From NCBI RefSeq assembly GCF_016909015.1, contig NZ_JAFBFA010000009.1, forward strand, positions 74,168 through 138,167: DNA of 64,000 nucleotides. The letters run 5' to 3'. The DNA is from Gracilibacillus alcaliphilus. GTDB lineage: Bacteria; Bacillota; Bacilli; Bacillales; Amphibacillaceae. The notes below the pieces were generated by a model that saw only the letters and a program-made list of their open reading frames with translations, did not search any database and was not told the origin of the DNA. This document shows, piece by piece, positions 1 through 8,813 of the stretch. Numbering within the stretch: the stretch's first letter is position 1; every line of letters begins with the position of its first letter. The translations under genes and the position numbers were made by a program.

Positions 1-1029
1 TAGAGGAAGCATTCCACCCTCTGAATACCATTTAATAAATTCCCACGCTTCTTCTGGATAATCTGTATTTGCTGCAATCGATAAGGTATCACCAAGAATA
101 GGAGCAACTTGACTGCCTCCGTCAAATGTTGGAAATGGAGCAAAGGCAATTTCAAAGTCTCTTGGATATTCTTCTATATCATTTGTCATTCTTAAAAGTC
201 CTTCAAAGGCACCTAACATAGCTACTTCTTCATTAAAAAACATTTGGTCTGCAGCCGCGCCAGTCGCAATTTGTTCACCTAATGGCATCATCGATTGATC
301 TACATGCATCATCCCATACATTATTTCTAGCGCTTCTGTCATGTTCTCATGATCAAAATTTGATGTACCCTCGGCATTGACATAGCCTTCATCTATTAAA
401 GCGCTTGTTACATATTCAGGCGTACCACCTGTATCAAACTGACTGTAACCTAATCGTGTATCGGTTGTTAATTTTTCCGCATATTCCTTAAATTCTGTCC
501 AAGTCCATTGCTCTGGTATTGGTAAACCAGCTTCATCCAATGCTGTTTTATTAAGATAGATAAAGTTAGCACTTTGCTTAGTTGGAACACCATAATAGGT
601 GTCGTCTATCTTCCAAAGTTGTGCCTCTTCCCCCATCTTCTCATCAATATCGTAATCATCAAATTGAGCCAGATCTAATACAAATCCTGATTCCACTCTA
701 TCTTGTAGATAATTAGGGGCATATGACATAAATAAATCTACACTATCCCCTGTCTGTAAGGCTGTATTTAATCTTAAATTTCCATCATCATCATTGACAA
801 ACCTAGTATACTCAACTTTAATATCTGGGTTCTCCTCATTCCATTGATCAACTACTTCCTGTGGTCCTGCCTCTGCAGGCACTCCTCCCCATAAATACAA
901 AACAACCTCATCATTTGAAGCGCTTCCATTTTGTGAACCCTCTGAATTACAACCAATTAAGAAAGCAAAAACAATGAAACATGGTACAATTAACAAAAAG
1001 GATTTAATACGGTACTTATGTTTCTTCAT
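1..1029 (-). CDS. Sugar ABC transporter substrate-binding lipoprotein (partial, C-terminus outside window)
   Basis: Extracytoplasmic binding protein of a carbohydrate ABC importer. The ATG at 1029 follows a strong GGAGGGGG ribosome site. The protein opens with a basic, hydrophobic signal peptide ending in a lipobox (FLIGC, Cys27), so it should be lipid-anchored outside the membrane. The following 316 residues look like family 1 solute-binding proteins: VVLYLWGG near the mature N-terminus, then a conserved YGVP segment and an EEAWEFIKWYSEGG segment. The reading frame is still open at base 1, so the C-terminus and the permeases lie beyond the window. It sits directly downstream of a YesN/YesM pair, which is its likely regulator. 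The ligand cannot be told. Confidence 0.9.
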   Translation of the reverse strand, partial: MKKHKYRIKSFLLIVPCFIVFAFLIGCNSEGSQNGSASNDEVVLYLWGGVPAEAGPQEVVDQWNEENPDIKVEYTRFVNDDDGNLRLNTALQTGDSVDLFMSYAPNYLQDRVESGFVLDLAQFDDYDIDEKMGEEAQLWKIDDTYYGVPTKQSANFIYLNKTALDEAGLPIPEQWTWTEFKEYAEKLTTDTRLGYSQFDTGGTPEYVTSALIDEGYVNAEGTSNFDHENMTEALEIMYGMMHVDQSMMPLGEQIATGAAADQMFFNEEVAMLGAFEGLLRMTNDIEEYPRDFEIAFAPFPTFDGGSQVAPILGDTLSIAANTDYPEEAWEFIKWYSEGGMLPL

Positions 1030-1189
1030 GATAGAACCCCCTCCTAAATGTAACTTACACATTTATCTTAGCATTAACCGCTTACTTACTTAATGAACAA
1101 ATCTGATGAAGAATGAATCATTTCTGTGTATTCCTCTATTAAACCTAGCATGTCCTAACAGACACCACCACTCTAGTCGTCTCCCTTAT

Positions 1190-1233
1190 TTGGTTCATTC
1201 ATGCAAGTCCTCGGATTCATACGAATGAACCAA
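1190..1233. repeat. 11-bp inverted repeat upstream of the binding-protein gene
   Basis: TTGGTTCATTC at 1190-1200 is matched by GAATGAACCAA at 1223-1233, with 22 bases between. It lies in the 269-bp gap between the response regulator and the binding-protein gene. It could be an operator or an mRNA stem; nothing decides between them. Confidence 0.4.
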
Positions 1234-1262
1234 GTGCAAACACTGAGTCAGAGTTTTCGTAT

Positions 1263-1297
1263 TAAAAAAGTAAGCCCATTCTAAATGTGGGCTTACT
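1263..1297 (-). terminator. Intrinsic terminator after the response regulator gene
   Basis: Perfect 10-bp stem (AGTAAGCCCA, 1269-1278, with its complement at 1288-1297) and a 9-base loop. On the minus strand it is followed by six T. It abuts the stop codon of the response regulator, so the downstream binding-protein gene needs its own promoter. Confidence 0.85.
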
Positions 1298-1298
1298 G

Positions 1299-2741
1299 CT
1301 AACTGATAAAGGTATTACCCCCATAGTACTGTTTACGGTAGGCTTTTGGCGTAGAATTAGTTATTCGTTTAAAGATTTTAATGAAATAGTTATCATTTAA
1401 AAAACCAACTTTTTCAGCTATTTCTGAAATACTCAAGGTCGTTTCTTTTAGTTCTTTCTTCGCTTGTTCAATTCGAGTATGATGGATATACTGGATTAAG
1501 GTATCTCCAGTTTCTTTTTTAAACAAGGCACTTAAATAATTCTCATCAATCGATACCATCACTGCTAGTGAACGCACCGATAATTCTTCGGCATAATTGG
1601 CTTTAATATATTGAATAACCGTCTGAATCACAGGGTGATCCGAGTGTAAATAATGATCTGCTTGCTGTTTAGCCCAAAAGCTTAATACGTTCTGTTTAAA
1701 CATATCTGCTAATTCATCCTGTCTTCGGCAGCTCAGATAAGCTCCCCTGTTATCCGATTCTCCCACTAACCTGGCAAGCATCGTATCTAAATTAATCACA
1801 AATTCTTTTGCGACTGGCATACTCAAACCATTTGAAATGCTTGCTTGACATACATGGTCTATCAATTGTTCCAAAGGTCCCTTTTCCAAAGTAACAAAGC
1901 CATGCAGTATTTCATGATCTAACTGTCTTTTTTCCGTCTGAGTAAATTTCTTTTGACACATGGAAACTTGTGCCCAATCCACATGCAGCTGATCGACCAT
2001 TCTTTCCAGTGTGTCCACCATTGCTTGATTTGGAACTGACCCAGAATACCAAACCAGATATTCCTGTTCTAACCTGTGCAGATCTATATCAAGCTTGTCA
2101 ACAGACCAACAGAAAAACACTGTCATACCGAGATCCTGTACTGAATAGGTCACTACCTGCTGAGAAGAGTTAGCTAATACCTTTTGTAAACAGGCATAAT
2201 CATCAAATGGATCTTCTCCATGATGTATAATCAGCAAATGCAGCTGAAATCTGTCCAATAAGGAGAAAATACCATGCACCGACTTCGGTGTGTAGTAACT
2301 GCTTACTTGTTTCCATACGTGGACAAGCTGCTGTTCCAAGGTTTTATTATGCTTTAATCGCTGTTTTACCAGCTCGATATTTATTTTCTCTAAGGCATCT
2401 TTCAATGACTGTACATTCATCGAAAGCTTGAGAATATAATTGGAAGCGCCGTATTCCATCGCCTGCCTGACATGTTCAAAGTCATTCAGACAAGTAAGCA
2501 TAATAAACAGACTGCCATGGCCGCGCTCTCTTGCTTCCTGTAACAGATCTACTCCATTCATCACAGGCATTAATATATCAGAAATCACCAAATCCGGTTC
2601 TTCTTCTGCCATTAATTCCAGTGCTTCTTTACCATTACCTGCTTCGCCAATAATGGTAAACCCTAAATCTTCCCATGCAATTATTTCTTTAAACATCTCT
2701 CTTACAAAGACCTCATCTTCCACCAAAATAATTTTCCACAT
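1299..2741 (-). CDS. YesN-like response regulator (receiver plus AraC-type HTH)
   Basis: 480-residue cytoplasmic transcription factor. The receiver domain occupies about residues 1-120, with the acidic pocket ILVEDE, phospho-acceptor Asp55 (VISDILMP) and a conserved Lys in YILK. A long variable linker follows, and a double helix-turn-helix AraC domain fills about residues 375-475 (ELSVRSLAVMVSIDENYLSALFKKETG). The ATG at 2741 has a GGGGAG ribosome site. It overlaps the 3' end of the partner kinase gene by 29 bp, implying translational coupling. Such pairs usually activate an adjacent sugar ABC importer, here the binding-protein gene at 1-1029. Confidence 0.93.
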   Translation of the reverse strand: MWKIILVEDEVFVREMFKEIIAWEDLGFTIIGEAGNGKEALELMAEEEPDLVISDILMPVMNGVDLLQEARERGHGSLFIMLTCLNDFEHVRQAMEYGASNYILKLSMNVQSLKDALEKINIELVKQRLKHNKTLEQQLVHVWKQVSSYYTPKSVHGIFSLLDRFQLHLLIIHHGEDPFDDYACLQKVLANSSQQVVTYSVQDLGMTVFFCWSVDKLDIDLHRLEQEYLVWYSGSVPNQAMVDTLERMVDQLHVDWAQVSMCQKKFTQTEKRQLDHEILHGFVTLEKGPLEQLIDHVCQASISNGLSMPVAKEFVINLDTMLARLVGESDNRGAYLSCRRQDELADMFKQNVLSFWAKQQADHYLHSDHPVIQTVIQYIKANYAEELSVRSLAVMVSIDENYLSALFKKETGDTLIQYIHHTRIEQAKKELKETTLSISEIAEKVGFLNDNYFIKIFKRITNSTPKAYRKQYYGGNTFIS

Positions 2742-4509
2742 CGGTAATCTCCCCTTTTTGATACGAGTTAGAAATCAGTAAAGGTATACACAATGTTACG
2801 GTTGTTCCTTGTGAAGAGGAATGTAACGTTAAACTGGATTCATCTTTGAACAGCAAATGTAACCTCTCTTTCAAATTCTTCAACCCTACCCCAGTTCCTT
2901 TTGTTTGATTGCTTTTTGCTGCCTCTATCCCGATACCATCATCACTTATCACAATGACCAGGTTATCTCTCTGGGCTTCATAAATGTGAATAGAAATATT
3001 TCCGTCGTTTGCCTCTGGAAAGGCATGGAACAATGTATTCTCCACAATCGGCTGCAGGCTAAATTTCAGTACCAGAGCATTCATTAAATATTCTTCCACC
3101 TGATAATGCACTTTGTATCTGCCTTTATAACGATAATTCTGTATATAAATATAGGAATTCAGTAAATCAATTTCCTCCGCCAGTTTGATTAATTCTATTT
3201 CATTATTTAAACTTTTTTCTAATATTTTACCTAATGAAACACAAATTTCTTCGATATCTTTACTATTTTCCTTTAGTGCTATCCACTTGATTGTATTCAG
3301 TGTATTATTGAGAAAATGAGGATTCACTTGAGAAAGCAGCATTTGAAACTTGATAGCTTCTTTCTGCCTTTCTTCCATTTTCAACTCTTCTGTTGAAGTT
3401 TCCAAGTCTCTCACCATCTTATTAAAATGCTGCACTAACTCCCTTAATTCTCCCGAGTATTCCTCTTCCGCCAACTCTGTGGACAAATCACCTTGTGTTA
3501 CATCTTTCATTTTGGATTGCAGCTGTTTTAGCGGTGCCGTAAATTTTGTCGCAATCAACAATGTAATTAGGATAAAGAGGGTAGTAAAGATGGTAAACGG
3601 GATATAATAACTACGTTCTACTAAATGAATATGATTATACATCACGTCTAATGGCTGTAAACTCACCATATACCAATCTAAGTTATCTAAATAATTATAG
3701 CTAACGAAATAAGGAGAATGCTCTGTAAAATAGTAATCATCCTTGCTTTCCCTGGATAAGATCGTTTCAATCGTATCGTGGAGAATCTCGATATCGTCAT
3801 TAGACTGCATAATGATTTCGCCATTACCTTCCATAATAAAATATTCATGATCTTCTGGCAGTCCAGATAATAAGTTATTAAACCATTCCGAGAAGTCAAT
3901 GCTGATCCGGGCCACCCCATGCATCTCCCTTTGTTCATCGGTGATTTTTGCCATTAATGACAAGAAGTATTCACTTTTAGAGATATCACTATGGACATAA
4001 TTCTGGTCTGTTATCTGCCATTGATAGATAACATCTTGCTCCATTAATTCTGTGTACCATGATTCTTTGATCAGATCACTGTATTTATTCGATTGTTTCG
4101 GCACAAAAGAGGTATACACATTCTCCTGATTATCTAATATCGTGTAGAAGATCGAAGGACTGGATAGAAAGAAACTATTACTAATTCCTTCCAATTTGTC
4201 ATTAATGATTCGATGTCTGTCGATCAAGGAGTACTCTTCTGGATGTTTCAAAATATTGGTAATCGTGGAATCCTGACGCAATAACGTGAGTGACCTAAAG
4301 GTCGTTCCCATTAGATCCTCTAATGTCTGATTCATTTTCTTCACTTGATTATGTGATTGCTGAATCACATTTTCTTTTAGGACCTTTTCAAAGTTCAAGA
4401 AATTATATAAATTCAATAAGATAAAAGGCAGCAGGATAAACACTAAAAACGAGGCAATCAGTTTATTTTTCAATGTATTCGGAATGAATTTCCTGATGAA
4501 ATGCCGCAA
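2713..4509 (-). CDS. YesM-like sensor histidine kinase
   Basis: About 598-residue membrane kinase. It has an N-terminal transmembrane helix, a long extracytoplasmic sensor region, a second helix near residues 290-310, a HAMP segment, a His_kinase domain with the phospho-acceptor motif NPHFLNNTLNTIKW, and a HATPase domain with DDGIGI and GTGVGLKN boxes. It phosphorylates the response regulator encoded just downstream. A GTG at 4518 opens the frame, but the TTG at 4509 is better placed behind GAGGTGA, so 4509 was chosen. A cre-like site lies about 57 bp upstream. The presumed stimulus is an extracellular sugar. Confidence 0.9.
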   Translation of the reverse strand: MRHFIRKFIPNTLKNKLIASFLVFILLPFILLNLYNFLNFEKVLKENVIQQSHNQVKKMNQTLEDLMGTTFRSLTLLRQDSTITNILKHPEEYSLIDRHRIINDKLEGISNSFFLSSPSIFYTILDNQENVYTSFVPKQSNKYSDLIKESWYTELMEQDVIYQWQITDQNYVHSDISKSEYFLSLMAKITDEQREMHGVARISIDFSEWFNNLLSGLPEDHEYFIMEGNGEIIMQSNDDIEILHDTIETILSRESKDDYYFTEHSPYFVSYNYLDNLDWYMVSLQPLDVMYNHIHLVERSYYIPFTIFTTLFILITLLIATKFTAPLKQLQSKMKDVTQGDLSTELAEEEYSGELRELVQHFNKMVRDLETSTEELKMEERQKEAIKFQMLLSQVNPHFLNNTLNTIKWIALKENSKDIEEICVSLGKILEKSLNNEIELIKLAEEIDLLNSYIYIQNYRYKGRYKVHYQVEEYLMNALVLKFSLQPIVENTLFHAFPEANDGNISIHIYEAQRDNLVIVISDDGIGIEAAKSNQTKGTGVGLKNLKERLHLLFKDESSLTLHSSSQGTTVTLCIPLLISNSYQKGEITDVENYFGGR

Positions 4510-4565
4510 TAACGTCACCTCTATCCAATCTGTTTACCTATCATTATATAGAAAGAACAAACTAA

Positions 4566-4579
4566 TGAGAACGCTTACT
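4566..4579 (-). promoter_or_regulatory. Candidate cre (CcpA) site upstream of the YesM/YesN pair
   Basis: The minus-strand reading AGTAAGCGTTCTCA agrees with the cre consensus TGWAANCGNTNWCA at 13 of 14 positions. Its place 57 bp upstream of the kinase start suits carbon catabolite repression. Similar sites occur before the other sugar operons here. Confidence 0.5.
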
Positions 4580-4679
4580 TTTAATCATAATGGATATGTA
4601 TGACTAAATCTAAGATTTGTTCTATATTCTCTAGAATAGTATGAGAAAAAGCTAATCACTATTTCCAAAACTTTCATCC

Positions 4680-4708
4680 TTGACTTTCCCACCTGCTAAT
4701 TGTATATT
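4680..4708 (+). promoter_or_regulatory. Sigma-A promoter of the SAM riboswitch transcript
   Basis: TTGACT at 4680-4685, a 17-bp spacer, then TATATT at 4703-4708. Transcription would start about 20 bp before the first riboswitch stem, giving a leader of about 200 nt. Confidence 0.75.
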
Positions 4709-4736
4709 AAAATCATCATTTCAAATTGTATAACAT

Positions 4737-4892
4737 TCTTATCCAGAGAGGTGGAGGGACTGGCCCTGTGAAGCCTCGGCAACAGCTTATTGAAGCAATG
4801 TGCCAATTCCAGTAGCTAATCAGCTAATAGATAAGAGGAGTAAATGAAGTATTACGCTTATTTGGCCTCTTCTTATATAGAAGGGGCTTTTT
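4737..4892 (+). ncRNA. SAM-I riboswitch (S-box) with terminator/antiterminator
   Basis: The aptamer is about 4737-4837. The core contains AGAGGTGGAGGGACTGGCCC, then CCTCGGCAAC and GTGCCAATTCCAG, the hallmarks of the S-box. P1 pairs TCTTATC (4737-4743) with GATAAGA (4830-4836). A terminator hairpin pairs 4865-4872 with 4880-4887 and is followed by five T. The 3' strand of P1 (ATAAGAGGAG, 4831-4840) can instead pair over ten positions with 4867-4876, which includes the terminator's 5' arm. This is a classic OFF switch: SAM stabilises P1, frees the terminator and stops transcription of the downstream dehydrogenase and transporter. Confidence 0.93.
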
Positions 4893-4915
4893 GTATTTCG
4901 AAAGGGGACTTGTTT

Positions 4916-5680
4916 ATGTTTACGATAGATCTTACCGGAAAAGTAGCCATTGTTACAGGAGGAGCAAATGGAATCGGCAAGGCGATTGTAGAGGCCTTGC
5001 GTTACTCTAAGGCAAAAGTCGCTGTAGTTGACCTCCATCCACATGAAGAGGAGACAGAAGAAGAGCTATTCCATATCCAAGCAGATGTTTCAAATAAACA
5101 GGATGTGGCACAGATGATGGAGAAAGTAATCAACCGGTTTGGCAAAGTTGATATTTTGGTTAATAATGCTGGGATTTCCACTATGGACTATTTTGTTGAT
5201 ATCAAAGAAAATGACTGGGACAAGACTATGGATATTAATGCCAAAGGGGTCCAACTATGCAGTCAAGCAGTTGCTAAAAAAATGAAGGAGCAAGGGAATG
5301 GTGGAAAGATTATACACATTGCTTCACAAGCCGGGAAAAACGGCTATCGTTTAATGGGAGCTTATGTTGCCTCCAAGCATGCTGTAGTTGGATTAACCAA
5401 GGTAATGGCGATAGAACTGGCACAAGATCAAATCAATGTCAATGCTGTCTGTCCAGGTATTATTGAGACAAGCATGAAACATAGAGAACGAATCATCGGC
5501 GGGCAGCTGCGCGGACTAGATGCAGAAGCAATCAGACAAGAAGATGCTTCACAAGTCCCGCTTGGCAGAACAGGAACGCCAGAAGATGTCGCCTATGTCG
5601 TTCTATTTCTGGCTTCCCGTTTCTCTGGTTATATGACCGGTCAAGCCATTAATGTAACCGGCGGGATGACCATGCATTAA
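4916..5680 (+). CDS. Short-chain dehydrogenase/reductase (SDR), SAM-riboswitch controlled
   Basis: 254-residue cytoplasmic NAD(P)-dependent oxidoreductase of the classical SDR family. Seen: cofactor motif TGGANGIG (residues 14-21), NNAG (83-86), catalytic Ser137 and YVASK with Tyr150 and Lys154, and the PGIIET segment. An in-frame ATG at 4844 would place the start inside the attenuator; ATG 4916 follows AAAGGGGA and is preferred. The stop is 19 bp before the transporter gene, so the two are co-transcribed. The substrate is unknown. Control by a SAM riboswitch suggests a sulfur or methionine-derived metabolite rather than a sugar, which is inference. Confidence 0.9.
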   Translation: MFTIDLTGKVAIVTGGANGIGKAIVEALRYSKAKVAVVDLHPHEEETEEELFHIQADVSNKQDVAQMMEKVINRFGKVDILVNNAGISTMDYFVDIKENDWDKTMDINAKGVQLCSQAVAKKMKEQGNGGKIIHIASQAGKNGYRLMGAYVASKHAVVGLTKVMAIELAQDQINVNAVCPGIIETSMKHRERIIGGQLRGLDAEAIRQEDASQVPLGRTGTPEDVAYVVLFLASRFSGYMTGQAINVTGGMTMH

Positions 5681-5699
5681 CAATAAGGAGGGGTTCATC

Positions 5700-7001
5700 A
5701 TGGAACAGCAATCAAAAGGAAGTGCATTTGCACTCTTACCATTACTAATCTTTATTCTATTATTTATCGGTACAGGGATTATTACTAAGGATTTTGCCAG
5801 TATGCCTATTAATGTAGCAGTCCTTATCGCTTCTACCGTAGCCTTAGCCATGAATCATAAGGAAAAATTATCAAGGAAATTAGAAATATTTATCAAAGGT
5901 GCCGGTCATGAAAATATTGTGCTGATGGTGATTATCTTTGTTCTTGCTGGTGCTTTCTCATCTGTTGCACGTGGAATGGGAGCCGTAGATGCCACGGTCA
6001 ACTTAGGTCTTTCCCTGCTTCCTCCTAATCTATTAATGATTGGACTATTTATTATTGGATGTTTTATTTCTTTAACAATGGGAACGTCAATGGGGACTGT
6101 TGTGGCACTGGCACCAATCGGCATCGGTATTGCCGAACAAACCGATATTCCTATGGCCTTAGCAATGGCTACTGTTATTGGTGGTGCTATGTTTGGTGAT
6201 AACCTGTCGATGATTTCGGATACGACCATTGCCGCTGCTCGTACACAAAACACGGCAATGAGTGATAAATTCAAGACTAACTTTTTAATTGTATTGCCAG
6301 GTGCTTTTATCACTGCGATTATTTTGTGGATTATCACATCAGGAAACCATGTCAATACACTAGGAGACTATTCCTACAACCTAGTTAAGGTGCTGCCTTA
6401 TCTTACTGTCCTGATCGTGGCCATCTTGGGAGTGAATGTGTTAATTGTTTTAATTGGCGGCACCATCTTTGCCGGAGTTATCGGCCTAATTGATGGCTCT
6501 TACACCGGAACCACCTTAATCCAAGCTGCTTCTGAAGGTGTTATAAGTATGGAGGATATTGCCATTGTTGCCCTTTTCATTGGTGGAATGATTGGTATTA
6601 TTCAGCATAATGGCGGCATCGATTATCTTCTGCATTTTGTTACAAGCAGAATTCGATCGAAAAAAGGGGCAGAATTCGGCATTGCCGGTCTTGTCAGTGT
6701 GGCCGATATCAGTACGGCCAATAACACAATTTCGATTATTATGACTGGTCCATTGGCCAAAAATATTGCCGATAAATATGATGTGCAGCCTAGAAAATCG
6801 GCAAGTATTCTGGATATCTTTGCTGCATGCTGGCAAGGGCTTGTACCATATGGCGGGCAAATACTTGCAGCCACCAGTCTGGCAGCAATATCCCCACTAA
6901 GTGTTCTGCCATATTCCTTTTATCCTGTGCTGCTCGGTGTATGTGGCGCCATAGCGATATGGATAGGCTATCCTAAAGCAAAAAAAGAAGTTTCCAGCTG
7001 A
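5700..7001 (+). CDS. NhaC-family transporter, candidate methionine (MetT-like) carrier
   Basis: 433-residue polytopic membrane protein, about 11 hydrophobic segments. The motifs MGTSMGTVVALAP and GDNLSMISDTTIAAARTQ are typical of the NhaC Na+/H+ antiporter superfamily. The ATG follows a good AAGGAGGGG site. Its control by the upstream SAM-I riboswitch fits published comparative genomics that placed S-box-regulated NhaC-type proteins (MetT) as sodium-linked methionine transporters. That role is inference; an ordinary cation antiporter cannot be excluded by sequence reading alone. A strong terminator follows the stop. Confidence 0.88.
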   Translation: MEQQSKGSAFALLPLLIFILLFIGTGIITKDFASMPINVAVLIASTVALAMNHKEKLSRKLEIFIKGAGHENIVLMVIIFVLAGAFSSVARGMGAVDATVNLGLSLLPPNLLMIGLFIIGCFISLTMGTSMGTVVALAPIGIGIAEQTDIPMALAMATVIGGAMFGDNLSMISDTTIAAARTQNTAMSDKFKTNFLIVLPGAFITAIILWIITSGNHVNTLGDYSYNLVKVLPYLTVLIVAILGVNVLIVLIGGTIFAGVIGLIDGSYTGTTLIQAASEGVISMEDIAIVALFIGGMIGIIQHNGGIDYLLHFVTSRIRSKKGAEFGIAGLVSVADISTANNTISIIMTGPLAKNIADKYDVQPRKSASILDIFAACWQGLVPYGGQILAATSLAAISPLSVLPYSFYPVLLGVCGAIAIWIGYPKAKKEVSS

Positions 7002-7004
7002 AAC

Positions 7005-7050
7005 AAATGGTGTAAGAAGGGACTTTGACAGTCTTTCTTACACCATTTTT
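7005..7050 (+). terminator. Intrinsic terminator after the SDR/NhaC operon
   Basis: The stem AAATGGTGTAAGAA (7005-7018) pairs with TTCTTACACCATTT (7035-7048), followed by further T. It ends the SAM-regulated transcript. Confidence 0.9.
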
Positions 7051-7380
7051 GATTTGTCCAACTTAGAATATTTATGACCAATCGTGTTGCACATCCCCAC
7101 CAACCATCACCAATTTCAAATATTTCTCCTCCTATCTCCCACCTCATCTGATAAAATCACACCAAATAAGTTATAAAATACCCCAACTCCTCCACTAATA
7201 CTCCACTTAAGCTATTATCCACTATTCGTTTTATTACAAGCTTACTGATTACATACTGCAAAAACTGAAATTACTCATTTGTGTTAAATGTGTTATCCCT
7301 TGAAAGGAAGAGAGTATCAAGTTTCAGCCAGCCTGTTTTATACAATCTCTGCCACTAACACTGTCGATTATCTTCTTTAG
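7051..7380. other. 330-bp non-coding gap
   Basis: A+T-rich stretch between the SDR/NhaC terminator and the stop of the DUF1772 gene. No convincing ORF, RNA or repeat was seen. Confidence 0.5.
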
Positions 7381-7863
7381 TTATGTTGACAGCGCTAAAA
7401 TAAAAGCAGTCAATGCGGCAAGACTTGAACCAGTTCGTATATGATTCCAGACCATCCACTTTGATAAAAAATACCTCCAAAATGCTACACCCTCTTCATT
7501 ATTACCATCTACAGCGGCTAATGCATGATTTAAAGGAACATTGCATACAACCGTAACCAGAAAAGTACCAAGAAGATAGAGCAAACTGCCAACAACTATA
7601 TAAATGGACAAAGAGTTTTGCCAATTAAACAGAGCAATAACAGTAAGCAGACAAGAAGCCAGTGCCGTTCCCACAAAAACAGACAGAAATAATCGGTTTA
7701 GCACAGTGACATTAATGGACTGCATAGCAGAAATTCCTTGTGCGGCGGGGAGACGAGCAAGTGCATGCAGCACAAATGCTGAAAAAGCAAAGAACAGGCC
7801 AGCCATTAATCCGCTTCCTAAAGCAGCAGCAACCATCAAATAGTAAGTAATTAATTCAAGCAT
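7381..7863 (-). CDS. DUF1772 (anthrone-oxygenase-like) membrane protein
   Basis: 160-residue protein with four hydrophobic segments, matching the DUF1772 pattern: GSGLMAGLFFAFSAFVLHAL near the N-terminus, then LNRLF and a conserved CNVPLNHAL segment. The track frame opens at 7911, but the ATG at 7863 follows an AGGAG site and starts at the expected place in the family. It overlaps the end of the NmrA-like gene by 8 bp, so the two are translationally coupled. DUF1772 proteins often sit beside NmrA/SDR reductases under MarR or TetR control; the biochemical role here is unknown. Confidence 0.85.
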   Translation of the reverse strand: MLELITYYLMVAAALGSGLMAGLFFAFSAFVLHALARLPAAQGISAMQSINVTVLNRLFLSVFVGTALASCLLTVIALFNWQNSLSIYIVVGSLLYLLGTFLVTVVCNVPLNHALAAVDGNNEEGVAFWRYFLSKWMVWNHIRTGSSLAALTAFILALST

Positions 7864-8701
7864 CCCATACTCCTGTGGCAGCTGCCTTTGTGGCGTAATC
7901 ACTAAAATCACTTGCTTTCCGCCCTAAGACATGCTGAACACCAGATACAACATGAGAATTACGCCCATCCAGAACATTAGTAAATAATTCTGTCATTAAC
8001 AAAATCATATCTTGTGGAGCACCTTGTTGTCGTAATTCAGATATAAATTGTTCAGTCGATATACTTGTATAGTGAACCTTTCGGCCGCTAATCTTGACAA
8101 TTTCCTCTATTGCTTCCGCAAAGGTAAGTGCTCGCGGCCCAGATAGTTCGTAAATCTGACCAATATGTCGGTTATCTGTCAGTACAGCAGCTGCAACATC
8201 TGCAATATCTTCTACATCTATAAACGGTTCTTTCACTCCATCAACTGGCAGTGCCAACCTTCCCTTGAGAACAGGATCCAATAAAAAACTTTCACTAAAG
8301 TTCTGGGCAAACCAGCTAGAGCGTAAAATCGTCCAATCAGCACCTAAATCTTGAAGCGCCTTCTCACTGCGCTGTGCCTCTTCTTCGCCTCGACCTGATA
8401 ATAATACTAGCCGTCTCACATTATTTTCTACGGCTAGTTTGGCAAATGAACGAATGGCCTCTGCTGCTCCTGGTGAAGCTAAATCAGGATAATACGTAAT
8501 ATAGGTAGCCTTCACTCCTTGTAACAGTGATTTCCAATTTGTTGAATCATTCCAATCAAAAGATGGTGTTCCCTTTCGAGAGCCAATCCTTACTGATATC
8601 CCCTGTTGTGTTAATCGGTGTGCCACTCGGCTTCCCGTTTTACCTGTACCTCCTAGAATTAAAATTGGCTTTTGAGCTTGTTTATCCATTTTATGTGTCA
8701 T
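7856..8701 (-). CDS. NmrA-like atypical SDR, NAD(P)-binding protein
   Basis: 281 residues with an N-terminal Rossmann motif GGTGKTGSRVAHRL, the usual NmrA/NAD(P)H-azoreductase-like opening, then TILRSSWFAQNFSE and a DVEDIADVAAAVLTD segment typical of this family. The classical YxxxK pair is not evident, so it may be a redox sensor or quinone/azo-type reductase. The ATG at 8701 follows GGAGG. It lies between the MarR gene and the coupled DUF1772 gene. An operator identical in core to the one before marR lies 71 bp upstream, indicating control by that MarR protein. Confidence 0.88.
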   Translation of the reverse strand: MTHKMDKQAQKPILILGGTGKTGSRVAHRLTQQGISVRIGSRKGTPSFDWNDSTNWKSLLQGVKATYITYYPDLASPGAAEAIRSFAKLAVENNVRRLVLLSGRGEEEAQRSEKALQDLGADWTILRSSWFAQNFSESFLLDPVLKGRLALPVDGVKEPFIDVEDIADVAAAVLTDNRHIGQIYELSGPRALTFAEAIEEIVKISGRKVHYTSISTEQFISELRQQGAPQDMILLMTELFTNVLDGRNSHVVSGVQHVLGRKASDFSDYATKAAATGVWDA

Positions 8702-8771
8702 ATCATATACCTCCTTATATTTACAAAGCTTGACTTAGTCGATTCACTCCTTTCCGTCAAACCTTATTAAT

Positions 8772-8792
8772 TTGTTTGTACATACAACTATT
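8772..8792 (-). promoter_or_regulatory. MarR operator before the NmrA-like gene
   Basis: TTGTTTGTACATACAA (8772-8787) is a near-palindrome (14 of 16), followed by CTATTAGTTAG. The same block, with one base changed over 27, occurs at 9274-9300 before the MarR gene. A minus-strand -10-like AATAGT overlaps its edge. Confidence 0.75.
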
Positions 8793-8813
8793 AGTTAGAA
8801 AATAAAGACAGGC

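Noticed and set aside
1030..1189. cre site before the binding-protein gene
   Set aside because: The best match, ATTAACCGCTTACT, agrees at only 11 of 14 positions.
4844..4915. N-terminal extension of the SDR to ATG 4844
   Set aside because: It runs through the riboswitch terminator hairpin and adds residues not typical of SDRs; ATG 4916 has a proper ribosome site.
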